Below, piece after piece: positions 51,731-60,684 of a stretch of 64,000 bases of DNA (positions are counted from its first letter, which is position 1; every line of letters begins with the position of its first letter). The DNA is taken from assembly GCF_014197015.1 (NCBI RefSeq), contig NZ_JACIET010000001.1:1054001-1118000 (forward strand). Reading direction: 5' to 3'. Both the position numbers and the translations under genes were made by a program. This stretch comes from Niveibacterium umoris. GTDB lineage: Bacteria; Pseudomonadota; Gammaproteobacteria; Burkholderiales; Rhodocyclaceae. The notes beneath the pieces were generated by a model that did not search any database, was not told the origin of the DNA, and saw only the letters and a program-made list of their open reading frames with translations.

Positions 51731-52759
51731 ATGCCCCATCCCGAGATCGAAAACACCCTCGGTTTTCCAAGCGAATTGCTGTTCCTGGCGGACGAGTCCT
51801 CGCGCCCGCTGTGCGTGGTGCTTTTGCAAGCCAGCTACGTCATCGGAGAAGGCGGCGCGCTCAGCCGTTGCGAAGCCCCCGTGCCGATCGAACTTGCCGG
51901 CACCCATCATGGCGATCCAGCTTGCAGCAGCCCGCGCCTCGAATCACCGATAGCATTCTTCAAACCGACGACCGACGTCGTGCTCCTGGGTCATGCCCAC
52001 GCGCCAAGGCCTCAAACGACCGAACTGCAGGTCGGCTTGCGCGTTGGCGCTCTGCAGAAAGTGGTCCGCGTCACCGGCGATCGCGTCATGAGCAAGGTGC
52101 TCGGTCGCCACAGCATTTCGCATCCGGCGACATTCGAAACCCTGCCACTGATCTACGAACGCGCCTTCGGTGGCACCGACACCCGCGACCCGAAGCCTGG
52201 CGTGCTGCGCTGCGAGCCCCGCAATCCGGTCGGTCGCGGCTATCGCGACCCGACGCTCGGCCAGGACGAAGAAGTCCTGCTGCCGAACCTCGAAGACCCG
52301 GATCACCCCTTCCGCGGCTACGGTGACCAACCACCCCCGGCAGGGTTCGGATTCATTGCCCCGCATTGGCAGCCGCGCGCGCGCCTTGCGGGTACTTACG
52401 ACGAAGCCTGGGACAAGTCCCGCAAGCCCCTGCTCCCGCTCGATTTCGATCGGCGATTCTTCAACGCAGCCAGCCCCGGGCTGATCTCACCCAGTTACCT
52501 GCGCGGCGACGAGCAGGCGCTGGTCGCCAATGCATCCCCGGAAGGGCGAATCGAGTTTCAGTTGCCTGACACGGCCACACCGCACTGTCAGCTCAGCTTG
52601 CGCGGCCATCGGGTCGAGGAATTCCCCCTCTTGCTCGACACCGTCATCATTGATCTGGACGCGCGACGCCTGCTGTTGCAGCGGCGCGGGCACGCCGTCC
52701 TGCAACGGGGCCCGGAAGATGTAACGGGTGTTCGCATCCTGCGCCGTCGTCCCGGCTGA
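51731..52759 (+). CDS. DUF2169 T6SS adaptor/chaperone-like protein
   Basis: The 342-residue product has DUF2169 features: an N-terminal SELLFLADESSRPLCVVLLQ, TDVVLLGHAHAP, VRVTGDRVMSK, LIYERAFGGTD and PAGFGFIAPHWQPRARLAGTYDE. Members accompany PAAR-like genes and are thought to help load effectors onto the spike. ATG 51731 is used because upstream residues fall in the Imm49-like gene. It is followed after 9 bases by the HEAT-repeat gene. Confidence 0.88.
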   Translation: MPHPEIENTLGFPSELLFLADESSRPLCVVLLQASYVIGEGGALSRCEAPVPIELAGTHHGDPACSSPRLESPIAFFKPTTDVVLLGHAHAPRPQTTELQVGLRVGALQKVVRVTGDRVMSKVLGRHSISHPATFETLPLIYERAFGGTDTRDPKPGVLRCEPRNPVGRGYRDPTLGQDEEVLLPNLEDPDHPFRGYGDQPPPAGFGFIAPHWQPRARLAGTYDEAWDKSRKPLLPLDFDRRFFNAASPGLISPSYLRGDEQALVANASPEGRIEFQLPDTATPHCQLSLRGHRVEEFPLLLDTVIIDLDARRLLLQRRGHAVLQRGPEDVTGVRILRRRPG

Positions 52760-52768
52760 TCCATCGAT

Positions 52769-54124
52769 ATGGCACTCACGACCCGCAGCTTCAAACTGGA
52801 CCTCTACCTCGAACACATCGAGGAAGCGGCATTCCTTTACGAACAATGCATCGCACTGCGACGGCAAGCCGATTTCGCCTGGCGCCGCCTCGAGGATTTC
52901 GAAGCGCGGCTGGAGGCCCACCTCGATGCCTTGGTAATCGGCGGCCCGTTGGCGCTCGAATTGTGCGAACGGCGTGCGCATGAAGGCGAGCCAGGCGAAG
53001 TATTTGCCGCCGTCTCGGTGTTCTGCCGTCACCAGCGCGCCACGGAGTTCGGGCGCAGTCTGCGTGCACTCACCGAAGCCGAACAAGCGCATCGCGATGC
53101 GCTGGCCGCGGCGCTAGCACGAGAACTCCCGCCGGGCTGGGTCGAGCACTGCGGAAGCGCCCTGCAGCGCCACGAACCCGCACTGCAGCAAACCTTGCTC
53201 GACGTCACAGCCTTGCGTCGCCTGCCGCTCTCGGCGTCAATCCTCACTGCACCGCTCGGCGAACACGCCGGATGCTGTAGCGCCGCTGCGCGGGCGCTTG
53301 CCCGGCTGCGCGATCCGGCTTCGCAGCCGCTTCTGACAAAGCTCGCAGGTCACGCCTCGCCGCAAGTACGGATCGAAGCGCTCGCGGGCCTGCTGGCGCT
53401 GGGTGCGCCTGAAGCACTCGCGCAAGCAGGCACCTACGCGTTGCAGGAGCCACGAGCGTTGATCCTGCTCTCGCTCGCAGCAGGCCCCGGTGCGCTCGAC
53501 ATCCTTCTCACCGCGCTCCAGCAGGCATCGACATCCGGCACCGCCGCGCTCGCACTGGGCCTGTTCGGAGACCTGCGCGCGGTACGTCCGTTACTCAACG
53601 CCTTGCGGAACGAAGTCCTCGCCGCCCATGCCGCATGGGCGCTTTACCTCATCACGGGTGCCCCCTTGTTCGGCGAAGAGTTCGTCCCGGAGCCCATGGA
53701 GGCAGACGAACGCTTTTCGCACGAAACACATGCAGTGCAAGAGCACGGGGCTGCCGACGACCGTGGCGACGGGCGCCCCTTCGGCACAAGGCAACGCCTC
53801 CTCAGCCGATCGGTCGCAGCATGGAATGATTGGCTGGGTGCCAACGCGGCGCGGTTCGAGGCAGGCCGCCGTTATCGGCTCGGCCGGCTTGCAGGTCCGG
53901 CCAGCGTGCTCGAAACCCTCAGTGAGCCCCAGTTGCCGGATTCCGTCCGTCAGGCCGCAGCCGAGGAAGCACGCATACGCTACGACTGCGACCTGCCTTT
54001 CGAATCGAGCCTGCCGGTTCGCCATCAGGTGCGCGCCCTGCGTGGCCTGGCGCGCTGGCTGGAACAACACCAGGCGCGATTCAACGCCGGCCGGTGGTAT
54101 TTTGCGGGGCGTGAACTCCCATGA
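52769..54124 (+). CDS. HEAT-repeat T6SS-associated protein
   Basis: The 451-residue product has an N-terminal helical domain and central HEAT-like repeats (ARALARLRDPASQPLLTKLA, VRIEALAGLLALGAPEAL, ALALGLFGDLRAVRPLLNAL). A C-terminal region follows with RRYRLGRLAGPASVLETL and HQARFNAGRWYFAGRELP. This matches the TIGR02270-type family that occurs only beside T6SS genes of the DUF2169 type. The role is unknown; a scaffold is likely. It ends the vgrG cassette; 276 bases without a gene follow. Confidence 0.85.
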   Translation: MALTTRSFKLDLYLEHIEEAAFLYEQCIALRRQADFAWRRLEDFEARLEAHLDALVIGGPLALELCERRAHEGEPGEVFAAVSVFCRHQRATEFGRSLRALTEAEQAHRDALAAALARELPPGWVEHCGSALQRHEPALQQTLLDVTALRRLPLSASILTAPLGEHAGCCSAAARALARLRDPASQPLLTKLAGHASPQVRIEALAGLLALGAPEALAQAGTYALQEPRALILLSLAAGPGALDILLTALQQASTSGTAALALGLFGDLRAVRPLLNALRNEVLAAHAAWALYLITGAPLFGEEFVPEPMEADERFSHETHAVQEHGAADDRGDGRPFGTRQRLLSRSVAAWNDWLGANAARFEAGRRYRLGRLAGPASVLETLSEPQLPDSVRQAAAEEARIRYDCDLPFESSLPVRHQVRALRGLARWLEQHQARFNAGRWYFAGRELP

Positions 54125-54400
54125 CCAAGCGTTACCCATATGCAATACAAGCCCCAGCAGGTGCGACGTGCGGGCGCGTGCCGAGTCCAGGACGCCGATG
54201 TCTGGTCGCGTAATGAGTGCCCCCCTTCACGTCTGCCTAGCCGATCTGAGAGGATACGAGGCACATTCAGCAGGTCGAGTCTGGCTTGGACTCACAGTAC
54301 GTACGTTTCCGGGCACCCCGGGGCACCACACGTTCTCACGGCATTCAATCCGAAGGGCCTTGACTAGAGGCTCGCCCAAGCGAGCCGAGGCAATGACGAC
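54125..54400 (+). promoter_or_regulatory. Intergenic region upstream of tagH with short hairpin
   Basis: This 276-base gap probably holds the tagH promoter. A 6-bp hairpin (54369-54374 with 54381-54386, loop 54375-54380) lies directly before a GAGG ribosome-binding site at 54387-54390. It could affect translation of tagH. No T-tract is present and I see no clear -35/-10 or sigma-54 element. Confidence 0.4.
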
Positions 54401-56170
54401 ATGAGACTCATCGTTACCAGTTTCAAAGGCTTGCCCCCGTTGCAGCCGATCGAAGCGGAGTTTGGGCAGTCCGGTGGCAGCATCGGCCGCGAACCAGGGA
54501 ATCAGTTGGTCCTGCCCGATCCGGAACGGCACATCTCGCGACTCCATGCGCAAGTGATCTGGGAACGTGGCGTTTTCCTGATCGAAGACCACGGTGGAAA
54601 CCCCACTCTCATCAATGGACGACCGGTCGGGCGCGGCAACCGGACAGCGCTCGCCAATGGCGATCTGCTTGCCATCGGCGGCTACGAGTTGCGGGCAGAG
54701 GTGGAGCGCGCAGGAGTGAACTCCCATGCGGCGCCGACCACGCCGACAGTAGCGAGCGACCCGCTCGGCCTGTTCGGCAGTGCGCCGTCCAGCGACCCGT
54801 TCGGCGCGCCCGCCATGTCAGCGGCCGCGACGCCGCCAATCATGCCGCCTCGTGCCGCCGCTCCGATGCCCGCGCCGGTCGATGATCCGTTTGCAGTCTT
54901 CGCGGCCGCCGTGCCCACGCCCCCTGCGGCGACGAACACGGCACCATTGCCCGATCCGTTCGCAGCACCGCCGCCAGCGCCGAAACCAAGCGCGCCGCTG
55001 GGGATGGACCTGAATCTTGCGCCAGCCGCATCGGTGGATGATCTGTTCGGGCTTGGCGGGGGCAAGGGCGCAGCAGACCCGTTTGCCGGCACAGCGCTCT
55101 CATCGCATACCGACGCGCCGGCCAGCGCACCGGCTGCAATCGATCCGCTCGCGTTGTTCGGGGCCGCGCCTGCGGTCGCGCCGTCCGCCGCACCACTGCG
55201 CGACGACGCCCCGATGCTTGGCGAAGCCTTCACCCCACCACGCCCACTTGCGCCACAGAGCGCAGAGCCCCCGGCTGCAATGGCGCCACCGCCACAGCCA
55301 GCGCCCGCGCCAGAACCGGCTCCCGGCATCGTCTTTTCGTGGTCTGAGCCGGCAACGCCAAGCCCGGCCACCCCATCCAGCGCCGACACCGCCGAACGTG
55401 TGGTGCCGGCTGCGGGCACCGGGGCCGATCCGGGTGTCTCGGTGCGCATGGAATCCACGCCCTTTGCAACGCCGGTTGCGGCGCCGGCACAGCAAGCACC
55501 TGCGCCGACTGCGACGCCCCCCTCCGCGCCCGCGCCTGCACCGCTGCCAGCCGGCAACGAGGCCACACCGCCGGACGTTCTGCTGGCCGCATTCCAACGC
55601 GGGCTCGGTTTTCCATTGCAACCCGCCGACGGGCTATCGCCCGAGCGCATGGAGCAGATCGGCCGGGTGTTGCGCGAATCGGTCGCCGGCACGATGGCGC
55701 TTCTCACCGCACGCGCGCTGACAAAGCGCGAGATCCGCGCCGAAGTGACAATGATCGTGAGCAAGGAAAACAACCCGCTCAAGTTCGCGCCGGATGTCGA
55801 ATTCGCGCTGGTTCAACTGCTCGCGCCACAGGGTCGTGGCTTCATGGAGCCAGTCAAGGCGATGCGGGATGCCTATGACGATTTGCGCTCACACCAGTTC
55901 GGCTTCATGGCCGGCATGCGTGCGGCCCTCACCGGCGTGCTCGCGCGCTTCAAGCCGGAACAACTCGAAGGGCGCATTTCGGCCCGAGGCTTCCTCGACA
56001 ACGTCCTGCCCGGTTCGCGAAAGGCACGCTTGTGGGACCTCTATGAACAGCATTACGCTGACATCTCGCGCGAAGCGGAAGATGACTTCCAGACGCTGTT
56101 CGGTCACGCCTTCCTGAAGGCCTACGAAGAACAGATCGATCGCCTGGCGTCCGACCCAGGCCGCGAGTGA
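54401..56170 (+). CDS. tagH: T6SS FHA-domain protein TagH (Fha)
   Basis: Fha is the phospho-dependent scaffold that activates the T6SS when phosphorylated by PpkA. The 589-residue product has an N-terminal FHA domain (SIGREPGNQLVLPDPERHIS, SRLHAQV, LINGRPV; about 20-95). A low-complexity Ala/Pro-rich linker spans about 107-385. The TagH C-terminal domain contains FQRGLGFPLQP, MALLTARALTKREIRAEV and NNPLKFAPDVEFAL. pppA follows after 19 bases, so kinase target and phosphatase are co-encoded. Confidence 0.94.
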   Translation: MRLIVTSFKGLPPLQPIEAEFGQSGGSIGREPGNQLVLPDPERHISRLHAQVIWERGVFLIEDHGGNPTLINGRPVGRGNRTALANGDLLAIGGYELRAEVERAGVNSHAAPTTPTVASDPLGLFGSAPSSDPFGAPAMSAAATPPIMPPRAAAPMPAPVDDPFAVFAAAVPTPPAATNTAPLPDPFAAPPPAPKPSAPLGMDLNLAPAASVDDLFGLGGGKGAADPFAGTALSSHTDAPASAPAAIDPLALFGAAPAVAPSAAPLRDDAPMLGEAFTPPRPLAPQSAEPPAAMAPPPQPAPAPEPAPGIVFSWSEPATPSPATPSSADTAERVVPAAGTGADPGVSVRMESTPFATPVAAPAQQAPAPTATPPSAPAPAPLPAGNEATPPDVLLAAFQRGLGFPLQPADGLSPERMEQIGRVLRESVAGTMALLTARALTKREIRAEVTMIVSKENNPLKFAPDVEFALVQLLAPQGRGFMEPVKAMRDAYDDLRSHQFGFMAGMRAALTGVLARFKPEQLEGRISARGFLDNVLPGSRKARLWDLYEQHYADISREAEDDFQTLFGHAFLKAYEEQIDRLASDPGRE

Positions 56171-56189
56171 CCCAGCCGCGGAGCCCCCG

Positions 56190-56984
56190 ATGCTCGACCT
56201 AGAAACCGCCTATCTCACCGACCAGGGTGGCCGGTCGCGCAATGAAGACGCCTGCGGCTACTGGAGCTCCGACACCAGCGGCTGCTGGGTCGTGTCCGAC
56301 GGCGCCGGCGGGCATGGCAGCGGCGACATGGCTTCACGTCTGGTCGTCAGCCGCATTCTCGAATCCTTTTCGGCCAATGCCCATGTCGGGTCTGATCGCG
56401 CTGTCGAATTGCTGCGCAGTGCCAACGACGCGGTGATCAACGCCAAGCGCAGCGGCGCCACGCAGGACGACATGCACGCCACCGTCGCCATGCTGATGAT
56501 CGATCGCAATCGCGACGAAGCCATCTGGGGCCACGCGGGTGACACGCGGATCTACCTCTTCCGCGACGGCCAGGTCGCCTATTGCACTCGCGACCACAGC
56601 CTGGTGCAAAACCTCATCGACGCCGGCTACGGCAGCACCGCGATGATCCGCAGTCACCCGCAGCGTAGCCTGCTGACATCGGCGATAGGTTCGGCCGAAT
56701 CGATCGAACTTTCAGTGGCCGGCACGCCCTTGCGCATCCAGCAAGGCGATGTATTCCTGATGTGCACCGATGGCTGGTGGGAATACGTTGAAGAAACCGA
56801 CATGACGCGTCTGCTCGCGCACAGCACTTCGCCCGCCGACTGGCTGCAGCAGATGAGCGAAGCCTTGCGGGCAAAGGTAAGCTCGGGAAACGACAATTTC
56901 ACCGCGATCTGCGTGCGGGTCGGTTCTGACGAACCCACCACGATCATCCGGACCGCGACGACCGCCACCACAGAACCAGCATGA
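56190..56984 (+). CDS. pppA: T6SS PP2C-type serine/threonine phosphatase PppA
   Basis: PppA reverses PpkA phosphorylation of Fha and shuts T6SS firing down. The 264-residue product has all PP2C metal-site motifs: GGRSRNEDACG, VVSDGAGGHGSGDMAS, WGHAGDTRIYLF, CTDGWWEYV and GNDNFTAICV. No membrane segment is seen, so it is cytoplasmic. The stop overlaps an ATG of the next frame by ATGA, but the lipoprotein start is better placed at 56999. Confidence 0.94.
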   Translation: MLDLETAYLTDQGGRSRNEDACGYWSSDTSGCWVVSDGAGGHGSGDMASRLVVSRILESFSANAHVGSDRAVELLRSANDAVINAKRSGATQDDMHATVAMLMIDRNRDEAIWGHAGDTRIYLFRDGQVAYCTRDHSLVQNLIDAGYGSTAMIRSHPQRSLLTSAIGSAESIELSVAGTPLRIQQGDVFLMCTDGWWEYVEETDMTRLLAHSTSPADWLQQMSEALRAKVSSGNDNFTAICVRVGSDEPTTIIRTATTATTEPA

Positions 56985-56998
56985 CCCGGAGAGCAAAA

Positions 56999-57652
56999 AT
57001 GAAAAGCCATATCCGCATTGCGACCTACCTGGCGCTGACACCCTTCCTGCTCACCAGTTGCGCGACCACAGATCAGAAGACGCAGGATGCAGCCGTCGGC
57101 GCGGCAATCGGTTGCGCCGCGGGCGCCCTGCTCGCCAAGGTGACCTCGAACGACGTTGGCACCGCCTGTGCTGCAGGCGCTGTGGTCGGCGGCATCATCG
57201 GCTATCAGCGTGCGCGCAACAGCGAGATCGAGGAAGCGCGCAGGGCAGCCGACGCGGCGAAGTCAGTCGAGGGGGCAAAATCCTCGCCGGTACAGACCGA
57301 CACGGTGAAAGTCACTGACCGTGAAACCGGGAAGACCGAAACGGTCCAGGCATTCAAGTCGGTGTCGGTTGATATTCCCCTGAGTCAGGTCGACACGCAG
57401 GATGGCCGCGAAGCGATGCGCAAGCTCAACGACTACGCCCGCAAGGTCGCCACTGAGCGCGGTGAAACGGTCGACATGACCATCGCCGTACCGTCGGAAA
57501 AAGTAGGCAAGACCAAGGTCGCCGCTCAGCAAACCCGTGAGGCGGCTGGCAAGGGCGCGGTGGTGCGCAATGTGGTGATCGACCCTCGCACGCCCGCAAA
57601 CGTGCAGCGCGTGACCATCGAAGTCAAGAATCCGGCCCGACTCGAAGTCTGA
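56999..57652 (+). CDS. Glycine-zipper lipoprotein
   Basis: The 217-residue product has a type II signal peptide (MKSHIRIATYLALTPFLLTS before Cys21; lipobox LTSC). A glycine-zipper-like segment follows (AAVGAAIGCAAGALL; GAVVGGIIGYQRARN). The last half is a soluble domain with repeated charged strands (VKVTDRETGKTETVQAFKSV). It is a predicted periplasm-facing lipoprotein and does not look like TssJ. CCGGAG precedes the ATG. It lies on the same strand as tagH-pppA and may be an envelope partner of the regulatory genes. Confidence 0.8.
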   Translation: MKSHIRIATYLALTPFLLTSCATTDQKTQDAAVGAAIGCAAGALLAKVTSNDVGTACAAGAVVGGIIGYQRARNSEIEEARRAADAAKSVEGAKSSPVQTDTVKVTDRETGKTETVQAFKSVSVDIPLSQVDTQDGREAMRKLNDYARKVATERGETVDMTIAVPSEKVGKTKVAAQQTREAAGKGAVVRNVVIDPRTPANVQRVTIEVKNPARLEV

Positions 57653-57657
57653 GCGAC

Positions 57658-57948
57658 TCAGGCGAGCAGCGCGACGACTTCGAAGGCGTTGTCGTCGCGC
57701 ACTGCCCACATGCCCTGTCGCGCAGGGCGAAGTCGAAAACGCAGCGCCACGCAAGGCGCTCGCAGCTTCGGTCTGCAATTGCAATAGGTCACATACCGCG
57801 GCGCAGTTGTATCGTCCAGCGGAGCAGCAAACGCGTGCCACTTGCCCGACGCAAATGGCGTACACCGAAGCCGCATACGAACCCACGACCCCGCGGCTTC
57901 GTGCAGTTGCCCGTCGTTTGCACGCAGTCGGCCAACCCAGCGAAACAA
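57658..57948 (-). CDS. Possible small hypothetical protein after ppkA
   Basis: A 96-codon frame starts with TTG two bases after the ppkA stop and ends 5 bases from the convergent lipoprotein stop. The peptide (RWVGRLRANDGQLHEA; YVTYCNCRPKLRAPC) has a natural-looking composition with several cysteines but no family I know, and no ribosome-binding site is clear. No competing plus-strand frame exists here. It may be real, translated by re-initiation, or chance. Confidence 0.3.
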   Translation of the reverse strand: MFRWVGRLRANDGQLHEAAGSWVRMRLRCTPFASGKWHAFAAPLDDTTAPRYVTYCNCRPKLRAPCVALRFRLRPARQGMWAVRDDNAFEVVALLA

Positions 57949-57949
57949 T

Positions 57950-59986
57950 CTACTTCTTACCGCCCAGTAGCTGATCCAGATCGCGGTTGAGCTTCTTCAT
58001 GTACTCCTCTTCCGAGGGGTTGCCGTCGCTTCCCGCGCCTTTGCCTTTGCCGCCCGGTTTCTTTTCGGCAGGCGGTGTCTTCTCTGCGCGCGGCGCAGGG
58101 GCCTCCGCAGGCTTCTTCGCCGGGGGCGATACGACCGGCGCATCGGTCTCATTGACCGAGAAGGTCGCCAGCCCATACGCGGCGCCACAGTTGGCCGTAC
58201 CGTCAGCGCACTGCACACTGCCCGCCATGGCCTTGATGCCTGCGCGCGAAAGCGCAGCTTCGACTTCAGCCACCGTCGCAGAAGCAATGCCCTCGCGTGG
58301 CGAGAAACCGAGTTTGTCGAACTGGCGTGGCGATTCCGACACCAAGGCCATGACCTCCCAATCACCACGCGGTTGGTCGGCATCGAAAGTCCAGTTCGGA
58401 CGAGGGAATCGGACGGCCTTGCCCGCGGCGATCTGGTTTTCCGGGTCGAGGGCGTTCGGGAAGATCAAGGACAGGGTTCCTGCACCCTTGTCGTGCAACA
58501 AAAGGTAGAGGTAGCCCGATTTGGCTGAACTGAGGCTGAAGCTCAGGGCATCCTTTCCGATGACGACGGGTGACTTCACCTTTTCGACCACGACGCCAAA
58601 ATCGACGCCTGCGTTCGTCAGAAGAGCTTCTTCCGCTTGGGCGAGCGACACAGGCTTGGGCGGCTCCACCGGCTGTGCCAGCGGCGCAGAAACCGTTGCG
58701 ACCGGCGATTGCGCAGCGGGCGGAGCTACCTGGGGTGCAGACACCGAGGCGACGGGCGGTGCCACCGGAGCTTGCCGCCCGAAAACCAAGTAGCCGCCGA
58801 TGCCGATCACAACCAGACCGCCAAGCGCCGCCCCGATCAGGATCGTGTTGCTGCGTTTGGGCGTCGCGCCTTGCGCCACCGGTGGCGCAGGTCTTTGGGC
58901 CGGAGCAGCCGCAGGCCGCACAACCGTTGCATCGGGCGCGCTTGCAACCGCGCGTTCCGCCGGTTTGGCGCGCGCAGCCGGCGAAACATTCGCCACCGGC
59001 GCGAACACCGTTGCGTTGCTACCAAACCCAACCAGCTCGCGCATGGCAGCGATCGACTGCGGGCGGTCTTCGGCCTTCACGGCAAGGCAGCGATCGATGC
59101 CTTGCAGGAAGCTGTCGTCATAGCGCCCCGCCGCGATCGTCGCCAGCGGTTCGTAGCTGTCCTGCATCATCCTGCCGACCGAAGGTGGTGGCGTCTTGCC
59201 AGTGATCATGAAGTACACCACGGCACCGAGCGCATAGATGTCGGTCCACGGCCCCTGCTTCATGCCGGGCATTTCAGCGTATTGCTCGATCGGCGCGTAG
59301 CCCGGCTTGAGGATCACGGTGAGCGCCTGCGTCATGTCGCCGATCACGCGGCGCGCAGCGCCAAAATCGAGCAGAACGGGGCGATCGTCGCGCAGCAACA
59401 TGATGTTGTCCGGCGCAATGTCGCGGTGAAAGCAGCTCTGGTTGTGGATGATTTCGAGCGCATCCATCACCGGGGAAAGGATCTTGCGGATCCATGCCTC
59501 GTCCGGCGGCGAACCGCGCTCCTTCAGGGCATCGCGCAACGTGATGCCGTCGTAGAAGGGCATCGCCATGTAGGCCGTGCCGTTGGCCTCCCAGAAGCGG
59601 TACACCTTGACCAGCGCAGGATGATCGAATTGCGCCAGCAGCCGCGCCTCGTTCACGAAACTGCGCCGGCCCACCTCGAAGGTCTCGCGATGCCGCTCCG
59701 AGCGCACCGCCACGGATGAATCGTTCGCACGCGACGCCAGCGACGAGGGCATGTACTCCTTGAGCGCCACCTTGCGTTCGAGCGAGTGGTCATGCGCCAG
59801 ATAGACGATGCCGAATCCGCCCTCACCCACCAGGCCAACGAGTTCAAATTCGCCCAGTCGGGTTCCCACCGGCAATGCGTTGTGCGAGGAATTGTCACGC
59901 GCTGCAGCCGGCGCAGGCGCCGGCGGCGGGGTTGCGGCAGCTGCGCCGCCGAGTACTACCGTCTTGTCGTCGTTGGAATCAGACAC
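57950..59986 (-). CDS. ppkA: T6SS serine/threonine protein kinase PpkA with DUF4384 domain
   Basis: PpkA phosphorylates Fha to trigger secretion. The 678-residue product has a kinase domain (GEGGFG 54-59, Lys76, catalytic HRDIAPDN at 187-194, DFG 207-209) and a proline/alanine-rich linker. One membrane segment, about 381-403 (TILIGAALGGLVVIGIGGYL), precedes a periplasmic DUF4384-like domain (about 460-570, SSAKSGYLYLLLHDKG, LSLIFPNALDP). HRDIAPDN rather than HRDLKPEN is common in this family. tagF precedes it on the same strand after 30 bases; it converges on the tagH-pppA-lipoprotein block. Confidence 0.93.
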   Translation of the reverse strand: MSDSNDDKTVVLGGAAAATPPPAPAPAAARDNSSHNALPVGTRLGEFELVGLVGEGGFGIVYLAHDHSLERKVALKEYMPSSLASRANDSSVAVRSERHRETFEVGRRSFVNEARLLAQFDHPALVKVYRFWEANGTAYMAMPFYDGITLRDALKERGSPPDEAWIRKILSPVMDALEIIHNQSCFHRDIAPDNIMLLRDDRPVLLDFGAARRVIGDMTQALTVILKPGYAPIEQYAEMPGMKQGPWTDIYALGAVVYFMITGKTPPPSVGRMMQDSYEPLATIAAGRYDDSFLQGIDRCLAVKAEDRPQSIAAMRELVGFGSNATVFAPVANVSPAARAKPAERAVASAPDATVVRPAAAPAQRPAPPVAQGATPKRSNTILIGAALGGLVVIGIGGYLVFGRQAPVAPPVASVSAPQVAPPAAQSPVATVSAPLAQPVEPPKPVSLAQAEEALLTNAGVDFGVVVEKVKSPVVIGKDALSFSLSSAKSGYLYLLLHDKGAGTLSLIFPNALDPENQIAAGKAVRFPRPNWTFDADQPRGDWEVMALVSESPRQFDKLGFSPREGIASATVAEVEAALSRAGIKAMAGSVQCADGTANCGAAYGLATFSVNETDAPVVSPPAKKPAEAPAPRAEKTPPAEKKPGGKGKGAGSDGNPSEEEYMKKLNRDLDQLLGGKK

Positions 59987-60016
59987 GGGATTCTTCCGCT
60001 ATTGCTTTCGTCTGCC

Positions 60017-60682
60017 TCAGGCACCGAAAGTCTGGTCGATCATTGAGGTGTAACGCGCTGCAGCCGGCAGGTGCTGATGCAGGAAGGCCCTTCCCCCCGC
60101 CTGCCACCAAAGCGTGTAGCCGCGCAGCACCTGCGCCAGCACGCCATCGGCAAGCGTACCAAGATCCGGGCCGCTCGCGGTGCGATCCAGTTCGACCGGC
60201 GACGCGCGCTGCAACAAGGCATTTGCCGCCTGACTTGGCATCGCCGGAAACAGCGCCGGCAGACCGATCGCGGCGAGGCTCGCCTCAAAACCATCGACCG
60301 TCGCGTCGTGCGCAAGGCAGGCCCGCGCAGCTGCTTCCGCACGATCCAGCCAGGAGGAGAGCAAGTCGAGGGTTGCGCGTTCAAGCAAGACGCCGTCGAG
60401 CGGCGCACACACCGTCAGCGGGAAGTAGCGCCCGACGCGATCAACCGAGGGCAGCAGCACCCCCGCCCAGCCCTGGGAGCCGAGCACGCCCGGCGTAAGC
60501 ACGAAACGCCAGACCGGCGCGGTGAGATAGCGGTCGAGCCACGCCGGACCGAGCGCCCGCTGACTCTCGGCCATGCAAGCCTGGAGCCAACCGTCCCACG
60601 CACTGACGAAAGCCGGATCGAGACGTCGCTGTGCAAAGTCGCCAAGAGCGGGCAGCTTTCCGTACCAGCCCGGGCCGCCCAT
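60017..60682 (-). CDS. tagF: T6SS regulator TagF (DUF2094)
   Basis: TagF represses T6SS activity after translation by binding Fha. The 221-residue product has the family opening GWYGKLPALGDFAQRRL, then WRFVLTPGVLGSQGWAGVLL and PSVDRVGRYFPLTV. The ATG at 60682 starts 2 bases after the tssM stop; the longer upstream frame is a shadow of tssM. The separate TagF is not fused to PppA, unlike some relatives. Confidence 0.92.
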   Translation of the reverse strand: MGGPGWYGKLPALGDFAQRRLDPAFVSAWDGWLQACMAESQRALGPAWLDRYLTAPVWRFVLTPGVLGSQGWAGVLLPSVDRVGRYFPLTVCAPLDGVLLERATLDLLSSWLDRAEAAARACLAHDATVDGFEASLAAIGLPALFPAMPSQAANALLQRASPVELDRTASGPDLGTLADGVLAQVLRGYTLWWQAGGRAFLHQHLPAAARYTSMIDQTFGA

Positions 60683-60684
60683 GC

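Noticed and set aside
56999-57652. Lipoprotein as TssJ
   Set aside because: It has a glycine zipper and lacks the TssJ beta-sandwich pattern; TssJ is more likely beyond the right edge.
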